From NCBI RefSeq assembly GCF_017355915.2, contig NZ_JAFEUV020000014.1, positions 1 through 64,000 on the forward strand: DNA of 64,000 bases, written 5' to 3'. Made by a program: the position numbers and the translations under genes. The stretch's first letter is position 1; each line of letters starts with the position of its first letter. This stretch comes from Telluribacter roseus (GTDB lineage: Bacteria; Bacteroidota; Bacteroidia; Cytophagales; Spirosomataceae). The notes beneath the pieces are model-generated. The model saw only the letters and a list, made by a program, of their open reading frames with translations, was not told where the DNA came from and ran no database searches. This document shows positions 14,166 through 23,223 of the stretch, in pieces.

Positions 14166-14963
14166 ATGAAAAACAGAGCCTATCGCACCCTGTTTGTGAG
14201 TGCCGTACTGCTGGGGGGCCTGAGCCTGAGCCCGGCCAGTTACGCGCAGTCGAAGGCAGGAACAAAGGATGAGAAGAAGACCACGATCCGGGTAAAGGTA
14301 TCGGAGCGCAGGAACGGCAGGACCGAGGAGATTGAAAGAAGCTACCAGGTAGGTGCCCTGTCGGACCAGGAGCAGAAGGAGTTTGTGGACAAGGTGCTGG
14401 ACTCGCTGGGTACTGATGCCAACCGGCGCGTAACCGTAACGGTGGACGAGGGGAACGGCAACGTAACCACCCGCGAGCGCCGCCGCGTGGAGGTACGCGA
14501 GCGGAACGATGACGAACCGGCGGTATTTAGTTGGAAGGGTAATGACGAAGAAATACACATTGACTTCGACTCGCGGGAGCTGAAGGATAAGATGCGTCGT
14601 ATTGAGGAGGAAGTCCGTCCGCGCGTACAGGTACTCATGCGGGATCTGGAACATGCTGGAGAGCGCATGGGGGACATCTGGACCAATGAACCAGGTAAGG
14701 TGGCCAGTGTACGCTCGCTGAACGTGTACCCCAACAACCCCGACAACGGCATGCTGAACCTGCGCTTCAGCGTACCCGAAAAGGGCGACGTGACCATCAT
14801 GGTAACCGATACCCGGGGTAAGGAAGTAGCCCGGAAAGAGATCAGGGATTTTAGCGGAGACTACGTGGGGCAAATCGAACTGAAGAAGAACACCAAAGGT
14901 ACCCTGTTCGTGACCGTCGTACAGAAGGAAGACGGTGCCGTACGGCGGGTAGTAGTACCTTAG
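14166..14963 (+). CDS. Secreted protein with T9SS-type C-terminal domain
   Basis: A 265-residue protein with a signal peptide (MKNRAYRTLFVSAVLLGGLS, cleavage near SYAQS). The charged middle region is rich in Arg and Glu (ERRNGRTEEIERSYQ, TRERRRVEVRERNDDE, FDSRELKDKMRRIEEEVR) and may be helical. The C-terminal 80 residues start SLNVYPNNPDNGMLNLRFS and end in beta-strand-like sequence with VRRVVVP, matching the type A sorting domain used by the type IX secretion system. It is probably exported across the outer membrane or kept on the surface. It is divergent from the kinase gene, which hints at shared regulation. The function is not recognised. Confidence 0.7.
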   Translation: MKNRAYRTLFVSAVLLGGLSLSPASYAQSKAGTKDEKKTTIRVKVSERRNGRTEEIERSYQVGALSDQEQKEFVDKVLDSLGTDANRRVTVTVDEGNGNVTTRERRRVEVRERNDDEPAVFSWKGNDEEIHIDFDSRELKDKMRRIEEEVRPRVQVLMRDLEHAGERMGDIWTNEPGKVASVRSLNVYPNNPDNGMLNLRFSVPEKGDVTIMVTDTRGKEVARKEIRDFSGDYVGQIELKKNTKGTLFVTVVQKEDGAVRRVVVP

Positions 14964-14985
14964 TAGCAGCTGGTCTTCCGGTTTG

Positions 14986-15018
14986 GCCCGAAGTACTTCC
15001 TGTGCTTCGGGCTTTTTT
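14986..15018 (+). terminator. Rho-independent terminator
   Basis: GCCCGAAG (14986-14993) pairs with CTTCGGGC (15005-15012) and is followed by TTTTTT. It ends the transcript of the secreted-protein gene. Confidence 0.85.
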
Positions 15019-15181
15019 ATGTCCTTCCACCCGCCTCGTCCCTACGTTCACAAGTGGACGAAAAATGTCCGATATCGGACAAGCCATTATTCCCAAAAGC
15101 CTCTCTACGACCTGTATTAGCCTATATGGAAGTGTGGCAAAGGATTTGTACGACAAAATAGAAACAAATAAATAGAATCCT

Positions 15182-15520
15182 ATGCGTCGATCGTACCTGG
15201 GAGAATTTGAAGAGATTGTATTGCTGATGGTAGCCATTCTGGATGGAGAGGCCTATGGCGTGAGCGTCAGTCAGGAATTAGAGCAGCAGACAGGCCGGCT
15301 CGTTACTTTTGGCGCGATACACAACACGCTCATCCGCCTGGAAGAGAAAGGCTTTGTACGCTCTGAACTGGGCGGAGCTACCACCGAGCGGGGCGGCCGA
15401 CGCAAGCGGCTATTCTCCATTACTGCCTACGGCAGCCGTACACTGCAGGATATACAGCAGCAACGAAGCCAACTGTGGCAACTGATACCTCCCACCTCCT
15501 TAAAAGTAAGCGGATCATGA
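15182..15520 (+). CDS. PadR-family transcriptional regulator
   Basis: A 112-residue winged-helix DNA-binding protein. It begins MRRSYLGEFEEIVLLMVAIL, continues with EAYGVSVSQELEQQTGR and has the recognition region FGAIHNTLIRLEEKGFVRS, followed by the wing with ERGGRRKRLFSITAYG. PadR regulators usually repress a neighbouring gene and respond to small molecules or envelope stress. Its stop overlaps the start of the following permease as ATGA, so the regulator and permeases form an operon that it probably controls. This PadR-permease arrangement is widespread in Bacteroidota. The ligand is unknown. Confidence 0.9.
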   Translation: MRRSYLGEFEEIVLLMVAILDGEAYGVSVSQELEQQTGRLVTFGAIHNTLIRLEEKGFVRSELGGATTERGGRRKRLFSITAYGSRTLQDIQQQRSQLWQLIPPTSLKVSGS

Positions 15521-18213
15521 ACCCAACCAGTCCTACCCCACCCCGCTGGGCGCAGCGGCTGCTGACCTGGCTGCACCCGGACGATACCCTGGAAGAAGTA
15601 GAGGGAGACCTGCAGGAGCTATATACCTACTGGTACCAACGGTCAGGTAAGCGGCAGGCTACCCTCAGGTACCTGCTCAATGTAGTGTCGGTACTGCCGC
15701 CCCTGGTACGGCGGCGAAAGCAGAAAAAATCTTTATATGTACCTTTTAGCCTTAGCCCTGATATGATCCAAAACTACCTCAAGATTGCCTGGCGGAACTT
15801 GTCCAGACATAAAGCCAGCACCCTGATTAACCTCTCAGGCCTCACACTGGGCGTAACTGCCTGTCTGGTAATCTACCTCATCACGAGCTTTGAGCTCAGC
15901 TTCGACACCTTCCATCCCGATGGGGAGCGGATCTACCGCGTAGTAGGAAACGTTAGAATGGGGAAAACGATCGAAACGAAGCCCATAGGATTTATACCAC
16001 GGGCGGCACCTCAGGCCATCCGGGCGGAGGTACCCGGCATAGAGACGGTAGCCGCTTTTCATAACCTGCATTCGAATGTTATTATCCCGGCCGAACACCA
16101 GGAGCCTAAGCATTTCGAAGCGGGTGAATTAGGTGCAGACGGGGCACAGATCATTATAGCGGAACCTGAGTACTTCGACATCTTTAGGTACGATTGGCTG
16201 GCCGGTAACCCTAAGACCTCGCTGAGTGAGCCGTATAAAGTAGTACTTTCGGAACAGAAGGCCCGCACGTATTTTGGTGATATTCCTCTTGAAAGTATAC
16301 TCGGCCGGGAGGTTATCTACCGCGATTCTATCCGAACCACCGTCAGCGGCATCGTAAAAACATGGAATCATACGACGGATTTTGCCTTTACTGATTTTAT
16401 CTCGGCTGCTACTATTCGGGCCAGTGCTCTGAAGCGGGAGATCAATCTGGACGAGTGGAACGACATATGGTCGGCTTCCCAAACCTTTGTAAAACTGGAT
16501 AACAGTACCACTCCGGAGCAGGTAGAAGCCCGCTTTGCGACCTTTGCCCACAAGCACTTCGGTCCCAACCAGGGTACCGGCGACTTCTGGCTGGTGCCGG
16601 CGCTGCAACCCCTGTCGGATGTGCACTTTAATGAGCAGTACCAGGACAACTACGTGCGCAAAGCACACCTGCCTACGCTGTATGGCCTGATGGGCGTGGC
16701 GGTATTTATCCTGCTCATTGCCGCTATCAACTTTATAAACCTGGCTACCGCCCAATCCGTACAACGTACCCAGGAAATAGGAATACGTAAGGTACTGGGC
16801 AGCAATCGCCAGAGTATCATTGCTCAGTTTATGAGCGAAACCTTACTCCTTACTATAGTAGCGGTGATGCTGGCCCTGTTGCTTACCCAACCCGTTCTGG
16901 CCGCCTTTGAACAATTTATTCCTAAGGGGGTCGCGCTGGATGTGTTTAATCCCCGGATTCTGCTGTTTCTGCTGGCGCTCCTCGTTATGACTACTGTATT
17001 GGCAGGCTTATACCCCTCCTGGGTGCTGGCAGCGTACCAGCCCTCCCAGACGCTGAAAGGGCAGCGCGTACCGGTTGGCCACCGGCACGACTCTCTCCGT
17101 AAGGGACTGATCGTTTTCCAGTTTACCGTTTCGCTGGTATTCATCATAGGAATGCTTGTGATAGGGCGCCAGCTTACCTACATACGCGACAAGGACCTGG
17201 GCTTTTCGACGGATGCCATAGTCCTGATCAATACGCCCGACCTCGAAAAGAGCAAAGTACTGGCTCAGAAGATCAGGCAGCTCACCGGCGTAGAGCGGGT
17301 AACGAGGCAATGGTCGCCGCCCATGAGCGAAGGCTACATGCTCACCAGAATCAAGTACCGGGGCACTACCGAAATAGAAACGGAGGCGTCGGCCAAGGTC
17401 GGAGACGAACACTTTGTCCCGCTGTATGGGCTGAAGCTGGTGGCCGGACGCAACATCATGCCCACCGATACGCTACGCGAGCTGCTCATCAACCAGACCT
17501 ACGCCCGGGCACTGGGCTTCAGGCAGCCCGCCGAAGCGGTGGGCAAGCGGCTCCACTTCAACGGGAATGATTACCCGGTAGCGGGTGTGGTCGCTGACTT
17601 TCACGAGGAGTCATTACGTAGCCCCATCAAGTCGACCTTCATTGCCTACATTCCCGGCTTGTCAAAGGATATGGCCGTAAAACTCGCTACCAACGGACAG
17701 CGTCTGAGTGAGGCGAAAGTAACGCTGGCAGCCATTGAGAAGGTCTGGCAGCAGGTGTTTCCCGGTGAGGAGTTTGCTTATACCTTTCTGGACGACTCCA
17801 TTGCCAAACTCTACGAGAAGGAGCAAAGGACGGCTCAGCTGGTCAATACCGCAACGGCCATTGCGATCCTGATCTCGTGTATGGGCTTGTTTGGCCTGGC
17901 TACCTTCACCACCCAGCAGCGGACTCGTGAAATCGGGGTTCGGAAGGTGCTGGGCGCGTCGGTTGCCAGCCTGGTAGCCCTGCTGTCTTTGGATCTGATC
18001 AAACTGGTGGTAGCCGCGATCGTGACTGCCTCGCCCATTGCCTGGTACATGGCCAACCGGTGGCTACAGGACTTTGCCTATAAGGTAGACGTGGAGTGGT
18101 GGGTATTTGTGCTGGCGGGTCTACTCGCGACAGGGATTGCCCTGCTGACGGTCAGTTTCCAGAGTGTGAAGGCCGCCATGATGAATCCGGTCAGGAGCCT
18201 GCGCGGCGAATAA
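15517..18213 (+). CDS. FtsX/MacB-type ABC transporter permease with N-terminal prefix domain
   Basis: An 898-residue permease. The start at 15517 overlaps the PadR stop and gives the prefix PRWAQRLLTWLHPDDTLEE (about residues 8-26, domain to about 75) found in many Bacteroidota permeases. The first membrane helix is near residues 104-126. A large extracytoplasmic MacB-like domain follows, then three helices (GVAVFILLIAAINFINLATA onward), a second extracytoplasmic domain, and three final helices. The coupling motifs TQEIGIRKVLGSN and TREIGVRKVLGASV are typical of the FtsX fold. MacB-like systems use ATP hydrolysis to drive mechanical work across the envelope, but no ATPase gene is nearby. The substrate is unknown. 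Confidence 0.88.
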   Translation: MNPTSPTPPRWAQRLLTWLHPDDTLEEVEGDLQELYTYWYQRSGKRQATLRYLLNVVSVLPPLVRRRKQKKSLYVPFSLSPDMIQNYLKIAWRNLSRHKASTLINLSGLTLGVTACLVIYLITSFELSFDTFHPDGERIYRVVGNVRMGKTIETKPIGFIPRAAPQAIRAEVPGIETVAAFHNLHSNVIIPAEHQEPKHFEAGELGADGAQIIIAEPEYFDIFRYDWLAGNPKTSLSEPYKVVLSEQKARTYFGDIPLESILGREVIYRDSIRTTVSGIVKTWNHTTDFAFTDFISAATIRASALKREINLDEWNDIWSASQTFVKLDNSTTPEQVEARFATFAHKHFGPNQGTGDFWLVPALQPLSDVHFNEQYQDNYVRKAHLPTLYGLMGVAVFILLIAAINFINLATAQSVQRTQEIGIRKVLGSNRQSIIAQFMSETLLLTIVAVMLALLLTQPVLAAFEQFIPKGVALDVFNPRILLFLLALLVMTTVLAGLYPSWVLAAYQPSQTLKGQRVPVGHRHDSLRKGLIVFQFTVSLVFIIGMLVIGRQLTYIRDKDLGFSTDAIVLINTPDLEKSKVLAQKIRQLTGVERVTRQWSPPMSEGYMLTRIKYRGTTEIETEASAKVGDEHFVPLYGLKLVAGRNIMPTDTLRELLINQTYARALGFRQPAEAVGKRLHFNGNDYPVAGVVADFHEESLRSPIKSTFIAYIPGLSKDMAVKLATNGQRLSEAKVTLAAIEKVWQQVFPGEEFAYTFLDDSIAKLYEKEQRTAQLVNTATAIAILISCMGLFGLATFTTQQRTREIGVRKVLGASVASLVALLSLDLIKLVVAAIVTASPIAWYMANRWLQDFAYKVDVEWWVFVLAGLLATGIALLTVSFQSVKAAMMNPVRSLRGE
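15541..15720 (+). repeat. Prefix-domain DNA repeat, copy 1
   Basis: Aligns without gaps to 18251-18430. I counted about 22 differences in 180 bases. The rest of the two permease genes is far more diverged, so this 5' segment was duplicated or homogenised separately. Confidence 0.85.
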
Positions 18214-18217
18214 ACAG

Positions 18218-20860
18218 ATGAAAGCTACTGAACAAGGAGGCAGCTCCCCACCGCGCTGGGCGCAACGGTTGCTGACCTGGCTGCACCCGGACGATACGCT
18301 GGAAGAGGTAGAAGGTGACCTGCATGAGCTATACACCTACTGGTACCGGCGGGCGGGTAAGCGGCAGGCTACCCTCAGGTACCTGCTCAATGTACTGTCG
18401 GTACTACCACCCTTCGTGCGGCGACGCAAACGTAAAGAAGACTATTATCAACCCTTTTTCCTACATCCTGACATGCTACGTAACTATTTCAAGATCGCTC
18501 TAAGGAATCTGGTCAACAATAAGATGTATTCCTTTATCAACATCTTTGGCCTGGCTACTGGCATGGGGGTGGCTATCCTCATCGGCCTGTGGCTCTACGA
18601 TGAGCTTTCCTACGACAGCTATCACCAGAACAGCGATCGCATTGCACTCGTCATGCAAAATCAGACCTTTGATGATGGAGTTCGTACCTGGGATAGTCAA
18701 GCCATGCAACTCGGCCCCGAACTTCGCAACACCTACGGCTCTAACTTCAAGTACGTTGTGATGGCAACCGGCACTATCAATCCAATCTTATCTGTGGGTG
18801 ATAAAAAGTTCATCAAAAGTGGCCGGTACATGGAGCCCGAAGCGCCCGAAATGCTGACGCTGAAGATACTGAGCGGAACGCGGGATGGTCTGAAAGACCC
18901 CTCTTCTATCCTGCTCTCCAAATCGGTAGCTCACGCCTTCTTTGGCGATGCTGATCCGGTAGGGAAGCTTATGAAGATTGATAATAAGCTGACAGTGGAA
19001 GTGACCGGCGTGTACGAAGACCTGCCTCAAAACTCCTCCTTCGCCGAGCTGAAGTTCATTGCGCCCTGGCAATTGCTGGTTAACAGTGAGGGGTACGACA
19101 CAAAGCTGACCTGGGGCAACAGTTGGTTTCAAGCGTTTGTCCAGATCGCCGATCATGTGGATATGGACAAGGTTTCTTCGGCCATAAAGCTGGCCAAGTG
19201 GGAACGAGTCAAGAATCTGGACTATGAAGCTCCTTACAGGTCGGAATTATTCCTCCATCCTATGAAGCGCTGGCACCTATACGAAGAGTTTAAGAACGGC
19301 GTGAACGTAGGCGGGCGCATTCAGTACGTCTGGATGTACGGCATCATCGGCGCCTTTGTGCTCTTGCTGGCCTGCATTAATTTTATGAACCTTTCAACAG
19401 CCCGCTCCGAAAAACGAGCCAGGGAAGTTGGTATTCGCAAAGCCATTGGCTCAGTACGTACCCAGTTGATCACCCAGTTCTACAGCGAATCGCTTTTAGT
19501 TGCCTTCTTTGCATTTGTGCTGTCGCTGCTGTTGGTTCTGCTCGCACTACCTTTCTTCAATGAGGTAGCGGGCAAAACAATTGAGATCCTCTGGGTCAAT
19601 CCCTGGTTTTGGGTAGCCTGTGTTGGGTTCAGTTTTTTAACGGGCCTGATTGCCGGTAGCTATCCGGCCTTGTACCTGTCTTCATTCATCCCGATCAAAG
19701 TACTTAAAGGTACGTTCAGAGTAGGTCGGCTGGCGGCCATACCCCGCAAAGCCCTCGTAGTAGTACAGTTTACGGTTTCTGTCACGCTGATCATTGGTAC
19801 TATTATCATTTTCCGCCAGATTCAATATAGTAAGAATCGTCCGATTGGCTACAGCCGTAGCGGCTTATTGAGCATTCCGATGAAGACGGACGAGGTGCGC
19901 CAGGGGTACGACGTGCTGCGGAACGATTTGCTGGCTACCGGAGCCGCCGTAGAACTCTCCAAATCAGAAAGTCAGGTTACCAACGCGGGCATAACAAACG
20001 GTGGCTTTAACTGGCGGGGCAAAGCACCGGGCATGCAGGACGAACAAGTTACAGTAGGCGTTAACCATGAATTTGGTAAAACTATCGATTGGAAAATAAA
20101 GGAAGGACGGGATTTTTCACGGGCATTCGCCACCGATTCATCCGGGTTTATCCTCAATGAAGCCGCCGTTACCTATATGGGCTTTAAAAAACCGCTGGGG
20201 GAGCGGATTAAGGCCTTTGGACGAACGTATACAGTAATTGGCGTGGTCAAAAACATGGTGATGGACTCTCCTTACGAGCCCATACGCCCCACCATCTTCT
20301 ACATTGACAGCTTTGACAGGGTATTCTGGATTAACGTTAAAATTAACCCGCAGCTAAGTGCCAGCGAGGCGCTCTTCACGATCGAAACAGTTTTTAAGAA
20401 ACATAACCCTACTACACCCTTTGAATTTAAGTTTGCTGATGAGCAGTACGATGCCAAGTTTCGGTCGGAGGAACGCATTGGCAAACTGGCCAGTTTCTTC
20501 GCGGTGCTCGCCATCTTCATCTCCTGCCTGGGCTTGTTTGGTCTGGCTTCGTTTGTGGCCGAACAGCGTACCAAGGAGATTGGTATCCGTAAGGTGCTGG
20601 GGGCCTCGGTTGCTAACCTTTGGCAGATGCTCTCGAAAGACTTCGTGGTGCTGGTGGTTGTTTCGCTATTTATTGCTACACCTCTTGCTTACTACTTCAT
20701 GAATGGGTGGATTCAGAACTACACCTACCGAACCGAGATTTCGTGGTGGATCTTTGCTTTGACGGCCGTAGGAGCCCTAGTCATTACGCTCCTGACGGTT
20801 AGTTTTCAGGCTCTTAAAGCAGCCCTCTTGGATCCGGTGAGGAGCCTACGGAGTGAGTAG
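18218..20860 (+). CDS. Second FtsX/MacB-type permease of the operon
   Basis: An 880-residue paralogue starting 4 bp after the preceding stop, so the two are co-transcribed. The prefix PPRWAQRLLTWLHPDDTLEE is almost the same as in the first permease. Then follow helix SFINIFGLATGMGVAILIGL, a large extracytoplasmic domain, three helices starting YGIIGAFVLLLACINFMNL, a second such domain, and a final helix group containing ISCLGLFGLASFVAEQRTKE. The motifs KRAREVGIRKAIGS and TKEIGIRKVLGASVANL mark the coupling helices. The pair may work as a heterodimer with an ATPase encoded elsewhere, or as separate transporters. Substrate unknown. Confidence 0.88.
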   Translation: MKATEQGGSSPPRWAQRLLTWLHPDDTLEEVEGDLHELYTYWYRRAGKRQATLRYLLNVLSVLPPFVRRRKRKEDYYQPFFLHPDMLRNYFKIALRNLVNNKMYSFINIFGLATGMGVAILIGLWLYDELSYDSYHQNSDRIALVMQNQTFDDGVRTWDSQAMQLGPELRNTYGSNFKYVVMATGTINPILSVGDKKFIKSGRYMEPEAPEMLTLKILSGTRDGLKDPSSILLSKSVAHAFFGDADPVGKLMKIDNKLTVEVTGVYEDLPQNSSFAELKFIAPWQLLVNSEGYDTKLTWGNSWFQAFVQIADHVDMDKVSSAIKLAKWERVKNLDYEAPYRSELFLHPMKRWHLYEEFKNGVNVGGRIQYVWMYGIIGAFVLLLACINFMNLSTARSEKRAREVGIRKAIGSVRTQLITQFYSESLLVAFFAFVLSLLLVLLALPFFNEVAGKTIEILWVNPWFWVACVGFSFLTGLIAGSYPALYLSSFIPIKVLKGTFRVGRLAAIPRKALVVVQFTVSVTLIIGTIIIFRQIQYSKNRPIGYSRSGLLSIPMKTDEVRQGYDVLRNDLLATGAAVELSKSESQVTNAGITNGGFNWRGKAPGMQDEQVTVGVNHEFGKTIDWKIKEGRDFSRAFATDSSGFILNEAAVTYMGFKKPLGERIKAFGRTYTVIGVVKNMVMDSPYEPIRPTIFYIDSFDRVFWINVKINPQLSASEALFTIETVFKKHNPTTPFEFKFADEQYDAKFRSEERIGKLASFFAVLAIFISCLGLFGLASFVAEQRTKEIGIRKVLGASVANLWQMLSKDFVVLVVVSLFIATPLAYYFMNGWIQNYTYRTEISWWIFALTAVGALVITLLTVSFQALKAALLDPVRSLRSE
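18251..18430 (+). repeat. Prefix-domain DNA repeat, copy 2
   Basis: Ungapped partner of 15541-15720. The longest identical run is GGTAAGCGGCAGGCTACCCT and its continuation through CTGCTCAATGTA. Confidence 0.85.
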
Positions 20861-21028
20861 GCTGGTGGAAATGGGTCAATCTATATTCATTACCTCACTA
20901 AATCAATAATCTGGAATCGGACAAAAGGGTACTATGGCAGACAAAATAACGGAACTTGCAGAATAGCTTTTAAGGAGCCAACAGGATGAAGCAATTTTGA
21001 GACAACAACTAACCAAACTCGTTGCTCC

Positions 21029-22144
21029 ATGAAAAACGTACTGATGCTACTTGGCTTGCTCTGCTGGTTTCCAGCCATTGGACAAAGTGTCGGGCGCCAA
21101 CCTAACGAATCCATTAAGGACAAAAGCTATTTAACCGCCATTCGGCGAGCTGAAAAATACATTGATTCGCTCCGGGCAGTTCAGGATATTCCGGGTATCT
21201 CGGTCTGTGTAGGTACCAGCCAGAAAATTTTGTGGGCGGAAGGCTTTGGCTACGCCGATCTGGAAACTCACCAGCCGGTCACTATCCATTCCAAATTTCG
21301 GATTGGCTCGGTATCCAAATCACTTACCTCCTTAGCCATAGGCAAGCTGGTAGAGCAAAAAAAGCTTGACCTGGATGCGGCCATTCAGCAGTATGTACCC
21401 CAATTTCCGGTAAAAAAATATCCGGTTACTGCCCGGCAGCTGGCTACCCATACCGCCGGTATCCGCCATTACCGGGACAGTGATCCGCTGGCTTGCCCCC
21501 GACGTTTTACCTCGGTGCAGGAGGGTCTGACCATTTTCAATCAGGACAGCCTCCTGTTCAAACCGGGGACGGCTTATAATTACTCTACTTACGGGTATAC
21601 CTTGTTAAGTGCCGTTATAGAAGGAGCGAGCTACCAGGACTACCCATCCTATATGCAGCAGGCCGTGTTTACTCCTTTGGGGATGTATGATACAGGTGTA
21701 GATGCTAGTGACAGCATCGTTATTAACCGGGTCAGGTTTTATGAACACCGGCAGGGCAGACTGGTCAACGCCGCCCAGGTAGACAATAGTTATAAGTGGG
21801 CGGGTGGTGGCCTGTTGTCCACTCCCGTGGATCTAGTCAAACTGGGTCGCGGGCTCCTGACCTATTCGCTATTACGGAAAGAAACGGTAGATTTACTATT
21901 CACTCCCCAGCTTCTGCCGGACGGAACCAATACTTACTATGGCCTGGGGTGGCGCCTGGGTACCAGCCCTCAGAACCGGAAGATTATCCACCACGGTGGG
22001 ACAATCGACGGTGGCAGAACCTTTTTGTTGCTGTACCCCGAGCATGACCTGGTGGTGGCGATTACGGCTAACATGAGCGGCGTTAACATCAATTTGCCGG
22101 AGGTAGAAACCATTGCCAGTTACTTTTTTGAGGTGAAACGATGA
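21029..22144 (+). CDS. Secreted serine hydrolase of the beta-lactamase/DD-peptidase family
   Basis: A 371-residue class C-like serine hydrolase, exported by a signal peptide (MKNVLMLLGLLCWFPAIGQS). The catalytic SVSK tetrad is at residues 94-97 (FRIGSVSKSLTS), the second motif is in YNYSTYGYTLLSA, and the third KTG-like motif is HHGGTIDGGRT. Family members are DD-peptidases, esterases or beta-lactamases, and the exact reaction cannot be set from motifs alone. Its stop overlaps the start of a LytS-type sensor (ATGA), so enzyme and two-component pair share one transcript. That implies a functional link, perhaps sensing of wall fragments or of its own activity. Confidence 0.88.
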   Translation: MKNVLMLLGLLCWFPAIGQSVGRQPNESIKDKSYLTAIRRAEKYIDSLRAVQDIPGISVCVGTSQKILWAEGFGYADLETHQPVTIHSKFRIGSVSKSLTSLAIGKLVEQKKLDLDAAIQQYVPQFPVKKYPVTARQLATHTAGIRHYRDSDPLACPRRFTSVQEGLTIFNQDSLLFKPGTAYNYSTYGYTLLSAVIEGASYQDYPSYMQQAVFTPLGMYDTGVDASDSIVINRVRFYEHRQGRLVNAAQVDNSYKWAGGGLLSTPVDLVKLGRGLLTYSLLRKETVDLLFTPQLLPDGTNTYYGLGWRLGTSPQNRKIIHHGGTIDGGRTFLLLYPEHDLVVAITANMSGVNINLPEVETIASYFFEVKR

Positions 22145-23223
22145 AAAAAGCAACCGTCATTCTGCTGCATCTGAGCTATTGGCTCCTGTACTGCTTTTTG
22201 GTCAGTTTTCTGTTTCTCCTGTCCCAGGCCACCGAAGATTCCGCGGTGGAGGACTGGGAGGATTGGATCGCTATTCTTCTCTTTGCCTTACTGACCGGAA
22301 TCATTAGCTTCTATGCTTTTTATGGCTGGCTGGTTCCGCGTTACCTGACCACCCGGCGCGTCAGACTCTTTGTTGGCGTAGGGCTGCTGATAAGTAGTGG
22401 CATCGGCCTGTTTTCTACCTTTATGGTGTCAATGGCAACGACGATCATTATTTACATAGCCCTGCATCAGACTGAATTCCTTTTCTTTCAGCCGAAGGAT
22501 CAACTGGTACTGATGACCGGATTCACCCTGCTGGCCGTCGTGAATGGTATGATGGGCACGGTCATCAGGGGGTTCATTACCTGGTACACGGATATTCACA
22601 TGAAAGAGATGGTGGCCGGCAAAGCCCTGCGCACCGAAATGGAACTTTTGAAAGCGCAGCTCAATCCTCATTTTCTGTTCAATACGCTGAACAATATCGA
22701 CATCCTTATCGAGCTGGATGCGCCCCGGGCTTCGCAGTACCTGAACAAGCTATCGGACTTGCTGCGCTTTACCCTGTACGAAACGCAGGCCGATCAGATC
22801 CCCCTAACCCACGAGTTGGCCTACATTAAAAAGTACATCGAGTTGCAGAAAGTCCGGACTCCGAACGAACAGTACGTGACCCTGCACATGGAGGGGCCGG
22901 TCGAGGGAGTACAGATTGCCCCCATGCTCTTTATACCCTACATCGAAAATGCCTTCAAGTATGCGACCAACAAGAAGGTACCGGAAGCGATCCGCATCAA
23001 CTTTTCGGTGGTAGAAAATCAGATCCAATTCCGGTGTATCAACGTCATTGACAAAAGCAGCACCAGGCCGAAAGAGCAGGGGGGCCTGGGCCAGAGGCTG
23101 CTCCGGCAACGATTAACCCTTTTATACCAGGAGACGTATACTCTGGATATTCAGGCTACTGACGATACCTACTCCGTCCACCTGATTTTACCTGTACATG
23201 CCTATGAGATGTCTACTCATTGA
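22141..23223 (+). CDS. LytS-type membrane histidine kinase
   Basis: A 360-residue sensor with four predicted membrane helices in the first 145 residues and a short outward part. A cytoplasmic His_kinase domain follows, with the phosphorylated H177 in AQLNPHFLFNTLNNID. The ATP-binding region has MLFIPYIENAFKYATN and KEQGGLGQRLLRQRL, characteristic of the LytS/YehU class. It overlaps the upstream hydrolase by 4 bp, and the downstream LytTR regulator starts inside its last codons, so the three are translationally coupled. The signal is unknown. Confidence 0.92.
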   Translation: MKKATVILLHLSYWLLYCFLVSFLFLLSQATEDSAVEDWEDWIAILLFALLTGIISFYAFYGWLVPRYLTTRRVRLFVGVGLLISSGIGLFSTFMVSMATTIIIYIALHQTEFLFFQPKDQLVLMTGFTLLAVVNGMMGTVIRGFITWYTDIHMKEMVAGKALRTEMELLKAQLNPHFLFNTLNNIDILIELDAPRASQYLNKLSDLLRFTLYETQADQIPLTHELAYIKKYIELQKVRTPNEQYVTLHMEGPVEGVQIAPMLFIPYIENAFKYATNKKVPEAIRINFSVVENQIQFRCINVIDKSSTRPKEQGGLGQRLLRQRLTLLYQETYTLDIQATDDTYSVHLILPVHAYEMSTH

